Shown in pieces: positions 13,106 through 18,841 of a DNA stretch of 21,238 nt. The stretch is from a virus: IMG/VR virus record IMGVR_UViG_3300044547_000519, positions 1 to 21,238 of that record, one strand, 5' to 3'. How positions within the stretch are numbered: the first letter of the stretch is position 1; every line of letters begins with the position of its first letter. Below the pieces are notes generated by a model. It saw only the letters and a list, made by a program, of their open reading frames with translations. It was not told the origin of the DNA and made no database searches. The position numbers and the translations under genes are program-made.

Positions 13106-13634
13106 ACCCACACGCCCGATCACACCAGATGTTATTGCTGGTGCGTTGCATCGTTTACAAACAAGGGTGGACATTGACCCGCGCACCAATTGTGTCAACT
13201 GGACTGGTGCACTCAGGTCCGGTTATGCTGTACTCAACGTCGATGGGCACCTTTACTCAGGTCATCGCATCATCGCGGTACTGTTTAAGTTGATGCCAGG
13301 TGACTCACCACTGTACATTGATCACACCTGTATGAATAAGCGTTGCATAAACCCTGAGCACCTCAATGCAGTAACCCATGCTGAGAACAATAAACGAGCT
13401 TGGGAACGTGGCGAATACCAAACAACTGGTTTCGCCCTAACCAATAAGAACAAAACGCATTGTCCTCACGGTCACGAATACACCGAGGACAACACGTATC
13501 TAAGACCTAAGACGGCCATGCGGTCGTGTAGGACTTGCTTGAAAGCCCGAAAGGCGGAAGATTATTTACGCACAAAGGCAGCCAAACAAGTAGACAACAA
13601 CAATAACAACAACAAGGAAGAAGGACCACAATGA
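13098..13634 (+). CDS. HNH_3-type endonuclease with extra zinc knuckle
   Basis: Start ATG 13098 overlaps the previous gene by eight bases; an open frame back to 12879 runs inside that gene and is rejected. The 178 residues show the HNH_3 pattern of intron-type phage endonucleases: CVNWTGALRSGYAVLNVDG, GHRIIAVLF, then YIDHTCMNKRCINPEHLNAV (His76, Cys78, Cys83, Asn85, His88). A C-terminal module follows: HCPHGHEYTEDNTY and RSCRTCLKAR (Cys122, Cys144, Cys147). It ends in six Asn codons in a row, a CAA-type repeat right before the next gene's ribosome site. It is the second free-standing HNH gene in this block and probably a homing-type element. Confidence 0.85.
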   Translation: MPRPTRPITPDVIAGALHRLQTRVDIDPRTNCVNWTGALRSGYAVLNVDGHLYSGHRIIAVLFKLMPGDSPLYIDHTCMNKRCINPEHLNAVTHAENNKRAWERGEYQTTGFALTNKNKTHCPHGHEYTEDNTYLRPKTAMRSCRTCLKARKAEDYLRTKAAKQVDNNNNNNKEEGPQ

Positions 13635-13954
13635 GTGACATCCAATGGGACGAGTTCGGTGCAAGTGAATTCGTCAAGTTTGGTGCAGTAGGCGACACCA
13701 TCGCCGGCAAGATCACGAACATCCGCATCGGCCAGGACTTCAACGGCAACCCATGCCCAGTGCTCGACCTTGACACAGGCAACGGTTCACGAACCGTCAC
13801 CGCTGGTCAAGCGAACCTAAAGTCCCAGATCGTGCAGCTCCGCCCAAGTGTCGGAGACAGCATTAGCATTACTTACGATCGGGATGAGAAGGCTGAGAAG
13901 GGCATGAAGAAGGTGTTTGCCATTAAGGTGGACTCAAACACAGCACCCTTCTAA
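13631..13954 (+). CDS. OB-like protein, candidate single-strand DNA-binding protein
   Basis: ATG 13631 follows AAGGAAGAAGG at good distance and overlaps the previous stop. The 107 residues alternate as beta strands: DTIAGKITNIRIGQDF, PCPVLDLDTG, SRTVTAGQANL, then SVGDSISITYDRDEKAEKGM and KVFAIKVD. A barrel of about five strands with a basic loop (RDEKAEKGMKK) fits an OB-like fold. Proteins of this kind sit directly upstream of the primase in many actinophages and may coat single-stranded DNA. The function is inferred from order and fold pattern, not from a diagnostic motif. Confidence 0.55.
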   Translation: MSDIQWDEFGASEFVKFGAVGDTIAGKITNIRIGQDFNGNPCPVLDLDTGNGSRTVTAGQANLKSQIVQLRPSVGDSISITYDRDEKAEKGMKKVFAIKVDSNTAPF

Positions 13955-13987
13955 CAAGACTTGTCGCGCTGGGCTGCGTTGACAAAC

Positions 13988-14096
13988 GCCTCCCTGCTCT
14001 ATTCTCCGGAGCAGGGGGGCACCACCCTCCCAGGTGAAAAGCCCACACAACTGAATAGCACCGGCCTTGAAGTGGGGAAGACTGATAGGCCGGTGC
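13988..14096 (+). promoter_or_regulatory. Structured leader before the primase gene
   Basis: In the 177-base gap 13955-14131 two strong inverted repeats occur. The first is a 12-bp stem with one G-U pair (13988-13999 with 14009-14020, 9-base loop). The second is a perfect 9-bp stem, GCACCGGCC/GGCCGGTGC (14058-14066 with 14088-14096, 21-base loop). The run GGGGGG at 14014-14019 can instead pair with CCCTCCC at 14025-14031, giving an alternative fold. No T-run follows either stem. It may be an RNA control element for primase-helicase expression. An open frame crosses the region but reads like noncoding sequence. Confidence 0.5.
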
Positions 14097-14131
14097 ACAG
14101 TGACAAGCAGCCCACGATCAAGGAGCCACAC

Positions 14132-14734
14132 ATGAACATTGCACAAATGAACGATCAACAACTCATCGATGCTTACGCCGATGTTGTGGCCGATGAGCCA
14201 GCCCGCATCAGGTTCCTAGAATTACTTGACCAGGCGGATGCCGATAAGCACGCGTTCCTGCGACGACCACAGGCCCTAGCCGAGTCCGCTAAATGGTATG
14301 GGGAGCAAGGCATCGCAGTGTTCCCACTCCAGCCACGAAGCAAAATCCCTATGCGTGGTTCACGAGGGTGCAAAGACGCCACCACGGACCTTGAACAGAT
14401 CAGCTCGTGGTGGACACAAATGCCAAACGCCAACATTGGCATGGTCACAGGGTTCCAATTCGATGTCATTGACGTGGACGGACCCGATGGGTTCGAGTCA
14501 CTGTCCCACCTGAAACCGATAGCCAATGTGCTTGCATCAGTGATCACTCCACGCGGGCGACACATCTACGTCAAAGCAAAGCCTGGGCGCAAGAACGGCA
14601 CGAACCTCAAACTCGGTGTGGACTTCCGCGCCAGTGGTGGATACGTTGTCGCGCCACCATCGATCAACGCTGAAGGCAAAATTTACACCTGGCTGATCAC
14701 ACCAGAAGAACTGGTGAAGCACTGTGAGCGATGA
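14132..14734 (+). CDS. Primase-polymerase domain protein (separate from helicase)
   Basis: Start ATG 14132 follows AAGGAG (14119-14124). The 200 residues are one Prim-Pol (bifunctional primase/polymerase N-terminal) domain: YGEQGIAVFPLQPRSKIPM, WWTQMPNANIGMVTG, then FDVIDVDGPDG (Asp114, Asp116, the metal-binding DxD), GRHIYVK (His144) and LGVDFRASGGYVVAPPS (Asp164). The protein ends right after this domain. In most phages the same polypeptide continues into a helicase; here the helicase is the next gene, in another frame, overlapping by 11 bases. The product should make primers, or primers plus short DNA, at the fork. Confidence 0.88.
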   Translation: MNIAQMNDQQLIDAYADVVADEPARIRFLELLDQADADKHAFLRRPQALAESAKWYGEQGIAVFPLQPRSKIPMRGSRGCKDATTDLEQISSWWTQMPNANIGMVTGFQFDVIDVDGPDGFESLSHLKPIANVLASVITPRGRHIYVKAKPGRKNGTNLKLGVDFRASGGYVVAPPSINAEGKIYTWLITPEELVKHCER

Positions 14735-16268
14735 CGGGCTAGACGATTGGGAACGCAAACTCTTTGGTGACAAACCACAGCAAGCACCAGATGCAGTGTT
14801 TAACAATGTGGTGAACATCAACAAGAACCAAGACATCCGCGCGTACTCACTTAAGGCCCTTGTCGATGAACTTTATGAAGTGGCTAATGCACCAGAAGGA
14901 ACACGAAACCACACGCTGAACAATGCCGCGCTCAAACTTGGCACCCTTGTTGCTGCTGGTGGACTGACACAGCTCGAAGTAATCCAGCCACTACTTGATG
15001 CTGCCATCGGTAATGGGCTGCCGGAGTCCGAGGCCGTGGGCACAACACGCTCAGGGTACGAGTTTGGGTTATTGAACCCGCGGGAGATACCAAACAGCGT
15101 GGACCTGTTAGACGCCTTCATACGCGAATACACCGACATTACCCCCACACCTAGCCCAATCACCCCAGAACAGGGTGCAAGTGCCTTAGAAGGGCACACA
15201 GAGCCTCTAAAGGGCATTGAGCCTGACGAGGATGATGAGCCGGCCTTACCTTACGCCGATCTCACCTGGGCAGCCAATGGGGAAGTGCGACCACCCACCC
15301 TGCCCAGCGTAGGTGAACGCAACGACGGTGCACACATCCTCTACGCAGGCAAAATCAATGGCATCTATGGCGACCCAGAAACCGCAAAGACGTGGTTTGC
15401 GCTACACCTCGCACAACAAGTGCTCAGCGCAGGTGGCACAGTCGCACTCATCGACATTGACCACAACGGTGAAAACGACACAGTGGACAGGTTACGCAAA
15501 CTCGGTGTCAGCAATCAGCTCATCGGCGATGCTGCACACTTTCGCTATTACATCCCAGAGACACCAGCAGAACTCCTAGCCACCCGCGACGACATCATCG
15601 AGCAGCACCCCACGTTGTGTATCCTGGACAGCATCGGTGAACTCATCCCCATGCTCGGACTGGACAGCAACAGCAACGACGACATCAGCCGTGGATACCG
15701 CGCAATGCTCACACCACTAGCACAAGAACACACCGCGGTCCTAACCATTGACCACCTCGCCAAAGCAGGCAAATCAGACCACGGCTACGCCATCGGAGGC
15801 ATCGCCAAGAAACGAATCATCAACGGGGCCTACTACCACGCCGAAGCACTAACCATTCCCGCACCAGGCATCGTGGGCAAAGTGCGCATCATGGTCACAA
15901 AAGACCGACCAGGAGGAATCCGCGAACACGCACCACAAGGCTCACTCGGCAACTTCATCATCGACTCCAGCGCCAGCGACGGCCACGTCAACGCACTCAT
16001 CGCCAACGTCATCGGCAGCCCACTGCGACCAACAAACGCAATGGAACGAATTTCTCGCCTACTCGCCGGCAACGACGGGATGCACAAAACCACAATCGGT
16101 AAAGACGCCGACGTAACCAAAGCCACCACACTCAATCAAGCCCTCCTCGTCCTCGTGCAAGAGGAATACGTGCGCACCGGCGAAGTCGCCGGCAAAACAA
16201 TCTACTACCACGAGCGCGATTATCGTCAGCTCGACGAAGAACTCAACAGCCTCAACAAAGCGGACTAA
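14724..16268 (+). CDS. RepA/RecA-like replicative ATPase (helicase partner of the primase)
   Basis: This 514-residue protein starts at GTG 14724 inside the primase gene's end. Residues 40-122 (ALVDELYEVANAPEGTRNHT, LNNAALKLGTLVAAGG, YEFGLLNPREIP) are the helical segment that normally links Prim-Pol to helicase. The ATPase core (200-400) has Walker A GIYGDPETAKTWFA (213-226, Lys222), Walker B LCILDSIGEL (298-307, Asp302) and a later TIDHLAK. The Walker A has Ala in place of the usual Gly before Lys, a form seen in some RepA-like ATPases. Residues 430-514 form a winged-helix-like C terminus. With the primase it should unwind and prime DNA. Confidence 0.85.
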   Translation: MSDDGLDDWERKLFGDKPQQAPDAVFNNVVNINKNQDIRAYSLKALVDELYEVANAPEGTRNHTLNNAALKLGTLVAAGGLTQLEVIQPLLDAAIGNGLPESEAVGTTRSGYEFGLLNPREIPNSVDLLDAFIREYTDITPTPSPITPEQGASALEGHTEPLKGIEPDEDDEPALPYADLTWAANGEVRPPTLPSVGERNDGAHILYAGKINGIYGDPETAKTWFALHLAQQVLSAGGTVALIDIDHNGENDTVDRLRKLGVSNQLIGDAAHFRYYIPETPAELLATRDDIIEQHPTLCILDSIGELIPMLGLDSNSNDDISRGYRAMLTPLAQEHTAVLTIDHLAKAGKSDHGYAIGGIAKKRIINGAYYHAEALTIPAPGIVGKVRIMVTKDRPGGIREHAPQGSLGNFIIDSSASDGHVNALIANVIGSPLRPTNAMERISRLLAGNDGMHKTTIGKDADVTKATTLNQALLVLVQEEYVRTGEVAGKTIYYHERDYRQLDEELNSLNKAD

Positions 16269-16302
16269 ATCGTGCCAAAACACTCCACACATAGACCCCG
16301 AT

Positions 16303-16332
16303 TTGACGGTCGCTTGCCGCGACTGCTAGGAT
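16303..16332 (+). promoter_or_regulatory. Candidate promoter after the helicase gene
   Basis: TTGACG (16303-16308) and TAGGAT (16327-16332) are 18 bases apart in the 124-base gap 16269-16392. A short inverted repeat GGCC-TTAAC-GGCC (16334-16346) straddles the expected start site and could be an operator. It would drive the 16393-18498 genes. Confidence 0.6.
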
Positions 16333-16392
16333 CGGCCTTAACGGCCGTCCCAGCCGGAGCGAGGGTCAAGGCCCGCGGACATGGAGCGCCTA

Positions 16393-16590
16393 ATGGATAG
16401 CCTCCAACAAGTCATCGACAAGCTCATAGACCTCAGCGTCAACCTCCTCTACGCGATCAGCGAGATCACAGCAATGCACCTCCCCGACAACGACCTGGGA
16501 TGCTGCAAAGAATGCTTCCAAGCATGGCCATGCAAAACAGTGAACGCACTCACCGAAGCGTTTCGTGAACTGGACGACGACGATGAGTGA
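16393..16590 (+). CDS. 65-aa protein with Cys cluster
   Basis: I prefer ATG 16393 over 16381 because GGAG (16384-16387) lies at ribosome-site distance before it. The 65 residues are an N-terminal amphipathic helix (MDSLQQVIDKLIDLSVNLLY), then CCKECFQAWPCKTVNAL (Cys37, 38, 41, 47), then an acidic end EFRELDDDDE-like. Small proteins with a CxECxxxWPC-like motif occur in many actinophages without a known role. The stop overlaps the following 37-aa gene. Confidence 0.6.
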   Translation: MDSLQQVIDKLIDLSVNLLYAISEITAMHLPDNDLGCCKECFQAWPCKTVNALTEAFRELDDDDE

Positions 16591-16696
16591 TCAACCATGC
16601 ACAGCCTGTGGACAGGAATGGGGACAAGTTGATGCCACCCTGCCAAGTGGCGAGATTGTGACCTTGTGCATCACGTGTGCCACAATAGAGACATGA
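16583..16696 (+). CDS. 37-aa zinc-ribbon miniprotein
   Basis: ATG 16583 overlaps the previous stop and ends in an ATGA overlap with RusA at 16693. The 37 residues hold CTACG (Cys6, Cys9) and CITC (Cys29, Cys32), a minimal zinc ribbon. Both overlaps are in the same style as its neighbours, which supports a real gene in spite of its size. Function unknown. Confidence 0.65.
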   Translation: MSDQPCTACGQEWGQVDATLPSGEIVTLCITCATIET

Positions 16697-17118
16697 GGCT
16701 CACCTTCACCCTGCAAGGCACACCAGTGTCACAAGGGTCAATGGTGCGAACCTCATACGGTATGCGTCACAGCAAACCAATGGCCATCAACGTATTCAGG
16801 GACCAGGTGGCACAGGCAGTAACCAAGACCGGCATCGATGAACTCCCACTAATGGGAGCACTCACAATGTCGGTCACATTCGTTCTACCCCGTCCCAAGT
16901 CCGCTCCAAAGCGGAGAATCTGGCCAGAAGTAAAGCCAGACCTGGACAAACTCGTTCGCGCCCTGTGCGACGCCCTCACCCAATGCGGTGCCTGGGGCGA
17001 CGACGCGCAGCTCATCCACCTAACAGCGACAAAGCGCTACGTGGGAACCAGTGACGTGCTCAACGTCCCTGGTGTGGTGGTTGACATTGGCCCTGTTGAA
17101 GTGGGCACCCTTGTCTGA
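16693..17118 (+). CDS. RusA-type Holliday junction resolvase
   Basis: Start ATG 16693 (MRLTFTLQGTPVSQGS) overlaps the miniprotein stop; an upstream ATG at 16666 lies inside that gene. The 141 residues fit RusA: an N-terminal strand with GTPVSQGS, a basic PRPKSAPKRR, then VKPDLDKLVRALCDALTQ (Asp83, Asp85, Asp93) and AWGDDAQLIHLTATKRY (Asp103, Asp104). RusA dimers cut four-way junctions, so this product should resolve recombination or replication branches before packaging. Its length is close to the usual 120-140 residues. Confidence 0.9.
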   Translation: MRLTFTLQGTPVSQGSMVRTSYGMRHSKPMAINVFRDQVAQAVTKTGIDELPLMGALTMSVTFVLPRPKSAPKRRIWPEVKPDLDKLVRALCDALTQCGAWGDDAQLIHLTATKRYVGTSDVLNVPGVVVDIGPVEVGTLV

Positions 17119-17656
17119 AAAGAAACTAACCATCATCCTTGTTGTCATAACAGCGTTGCTGATCACAGGTATCTGGGCTGTTGAGTACCGTGACCGCGGC
17201 ACCAGTGTTGTGCCGGCATCACCGATCAAGGCATCAGCGAAAGCGGTAGTCAAAGCCAAGCCAGCAGCCAAGGCCAAGGTCAAGGCCAAGGCCAAGGCTA
17301 GGAGTAACAAGCGCGTTAGCCGATCACGTGCACAAGGATTCACTGCACCACAAACCGGCTCAAACCGAAGCATTGGCAGGAAGATGGCCGCCGCACACGG
17401 CTGGACAGGTGTGCAATGGGATTGCCTGAACAACCTTTGGCAAAAGGAATCAGGCTGGAGCACACGCAGTAGCAACAGCTCAGGGTCAGCGTGGGGAATA
17501 CCGCAGGCCCTACCAGGGTCAAAGATGAAGTCAGCCGGCAGTGACTGGCGCACTAACCCTGCCACACAAATTAAGTGGGGCATTGGGTACATCGATAACC
17601 GATACGGCACAGCCTGCAAAGCGTGGGGGCACTGGCAGTCCCATAACTGGTACTAG
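17111..17656 (+). CDS. Membrane-anchored lytic transglycosylase-like protein
   Basis: I place the start at TTG 17111, overlapping the RusA stop, which gives 181 residues; earlier starts lie within RusA. Residues 4-25 (KKLTIILVVITALLITGIWA) form a signal anchor. Residues 40-75 are a Lys/Ala-rich linker encoded by CAAGGC-type repeats (about 17268-17302). Residues 90-181 resemble a lysozyme-like/SLT domain: GWTGVQWDCLNNLWQKESGW (likely catalytic Glu113), then AWGIPQALPGSKM, IKWGIGYIDNRYG and HNWY. It should cut glycan strands outside the membrane. It lies far from the lysis module, in the early block. A role as a second, membrane-released (SAR-type) lysin is possible. Confidence 0.75.
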   Translation: MSEKKLTIILVVITALLITGIWAVEYRDRGTSVVPASPIKASAKAVVKAKPAAKAKVKAKAKARSNKRVSRSRAQGFTAPQTGSNRSIGRKMAAAHGWTGVQWDCLNNLWQKESGWSTRSSNSSGSAWGIPQALPGSKMKSAGSDWRTNPATQIKWGIGYIDNRYGTACKAWGHWQSHNWY

Positions 17657-17667
17657 GGAGCACATCA

Positions 17668-18498
17668 ATGATTGATGAGTCAACGAGCAAGTGCCTGGTC
17701 TGTGGCAAGGACTCTAAGCGGTTGGCGTGCGTTGAGTGTTTCGTCATCATGCACCGGCAGCTCGGTGAGATACCTGAGTATTACGCGCTGGCCAGTGGCG
17801 AGTATTGGTCACAGGGCACGAGCAACAACAGTGGTGGAAGCAATGAGCGGTCGTTGGGCTTGCGTGTTGAGGCCCTTGATGCTCGATCACCGCGGAACGC
17901 GATCAGTGCCCTTGAGGAATGGGAACGCGACTGGCGCGAAACCTTGGACGTCTTTGGCAACGATGAGCACGCAGTCAGGTCACAGCGTTCACGTAAAGCC
18001 GGCGAATGGAATCGGTCTGACACACGTGACCTGATGGGCACCAGCCTTGTCGGGGTGACACGGTTCCTACTCAAGCACCTGGACTCAGCGTGCCTGGAGC
18101 ACCCTGCCATTGATGACTTCGCCCAAGAGTTGCACCACATACATCGCAAGGTGAAGGCTGCGGCCCGTGAACCTAGTGAGCAGGTCAGCATCATTGAGTG
18201 CCCCGCGGATTATGCGCAGGGAATCTGCAAAGCCGAGCTGCGCTTAAGCAAGGCTGACATTGAGTGCCCTCGATGTGGCACAACCTGGGACCAGTCACGG
18301 TTACTCATGGTCGCAAAGTCTGCCGGTACTAATACCTGGCAACCTGCTGGTGTGATCAGTGAGCACCTTGGTGTGCCACCGAGCACGCTGTCATCGTGGG
18401 CTCGTCAAGGTCACGTTCGACGTAAAGGAACGTCCTACTTGTGGTCATCGGTGGTGGCTCACCTTGAGGCTAGGGCCACCCACGTTGACACGGCTTGA
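17668..18498 (+). CDS. Zinc-ribbon and C-terminal HTH protein of a type common in actinophages
   Basis: This 276-residue protein follows a GGGAGC ribosome site. Residues 9-24 (CLVCGKDSKRLACVEC) and 178-203 (ECPADYAQGICKAEL, ECPRCGTTW) form two cysteine-rich sites. Residues 226-268 (AGVISEHLGVPPSTLSSWAR, then GHVRRKGTSYLWSSVVAHLE) form a MerR/excisionase-like winged HTH. The middle (70-165) is helical. This N-zinc, helical middle, C-HTH arrangement is widespread in actinophage genomes, usually as an HTH DNA-binding protein. Base use changes here: the plus strand becomes G-rich again, as in the late genes. It is last before the late promoter and is a candidate for the late activator, an inference from position. 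Confidence 0.7.
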   Translation: MIDESTSKCLVCGKDSKRLACVECFVIMHRQLGEIPEYYALASGEYWSQGTSNNSGGSNERSLGLRVEALDARSPRNAISALEEWERDWRETLDVFGNDEHAVRSQRSRKAGEWNRSDTRDLMGTSLVGVTRFLLKHLDSACLEHPAIDDFAQELHHIHRKVKAAAREPSEQVSIIECPADYAQGICKAELRLSKADIECPRCGTTWDQSRLLMVAKSAGTNTWQPAGVISEHLGVPPSTLSSWARQGHVRRKGTSYLWSSVVAHLEARATHVDTA

Positions 18499-18519
18499 CA
18501 TCGTATGCAATACTAGCGA

Positions 18520-18548
18520 TTGACTACGGGACCATTGTGTTCTAATAG
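18520..18548 (+). promoter_or_regulatory. Candidate late promoter
   Basis: TTGACT (18520-18525) and TAATAG (18543-18548) are 17 bases apart, the best sigma-70-type match in the window. It precedes the tail fibre/connector/HNH run. A second -35-like TTGACA lies at 18495-18500. The expected start is near 18555, where the hairpin begins. Confidence 0.65.
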
Positions 18549-18554
18549 TTAACG

Positions 18555-18588
18555 AAACCCACTAACCCTCCCCCGAGTTAGTGGGTTT
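18555..18588 (+). terminator. 12-bp hairpin with T tract directly after the promoter
   Basis: AAACCCACTAAC (18555-18566) pairs perfectly with GTTAGTGGGTTT (18577-18588) around a 10-base loop, with one more T and then CG. It looks like a terminator for the 17668-18498 gene. It also starts at the expected first base of RNA from the promoter at 18520, so that RNA would carry a 5' stem-loop. Confidence 0.7.
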
Positions 18589-18616
18589 TCGTATGCCCAC
18601 CGAGGAGGTGGTGATC

Positions 18617-18778
18617 GTGTCGCCGATTGAACAAAACCGCTCAGAGCTTGTTGAAGCGTGGCTTGCTGCCGCGCTGTCATACAGCCAGCGAAAATCCGAT
18701 GGACTTCCCATAGACGGCACACGGTCATACCTCGACTCGTTGATGGACGAATACCTTGAAACTGTTAGGGGTGCGTGA
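18617..18778 (+). CDS. 53-aa protein, first gene after the late promoter
   Basis: GAGGAGGTG (18602-18610) is a near-perfect ribosome site and points to GTG 18617, not to the GTG at 18581 (inside the hairpin) or ATG 18593. The 53 residues are MSPIEQNRSELVEAWLAAAL, SYSQRKSDGLPIDGTRSYLD and SLMDEYLETVRGA. It is helical and acidic, with no recognised family. It is a candidate structural-module accessory protein. Its stop overlaps the start of the 20-aa ORF. Confidence 0.65.
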   Translation: MSPIEQNRSELVEAWLAAALSYSQRKSDGLPIDGTRSYLDSLMDEYLETVRGA

Positions 18779-18840
18779 TGGCTGCTCCTAGTTTTAACCT
18801 AATTGCTTTCTCATTTGTTGTATCTACCTTGGAGGCGTGA
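18778..18840 (+). CDS. 20-aa leader-like ORF before the tail fibre gene
   Basis: ATG 18778 overlaps the previous stop (TGATG). It encodes MAAPSFNLIAFSFVVSTLEA and stops one base before GTG 18842 of the tail fibre gene, whose ribosome site TTGGAGG lies inside it. It could couple translation between the two larger genes. A membrane-like segment (FNLIAFSFVV) is visible, but at this size a protein role is uncertain. Confidence 0.35.
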   Translation: MAAPSFNLIAFSFVVSTLEA

Positions 18841-18841
18841 C

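Noticed and set aside
13961-14131. TTG-initiated N-terminal extension of the primase protein
   Set aside because: It lacks a ribosome site, reads as noncoding sequence, and contains the hairpins. The ATG at 14132 has a strong site and starts the conserved part.
17268-17302. CAAGGC-type tandem repeat as a regulatory or recombination site
   Set aside because: It is in frame and encodes the Lys/Ala linker of the transglycosylase, which is enough to explain it.
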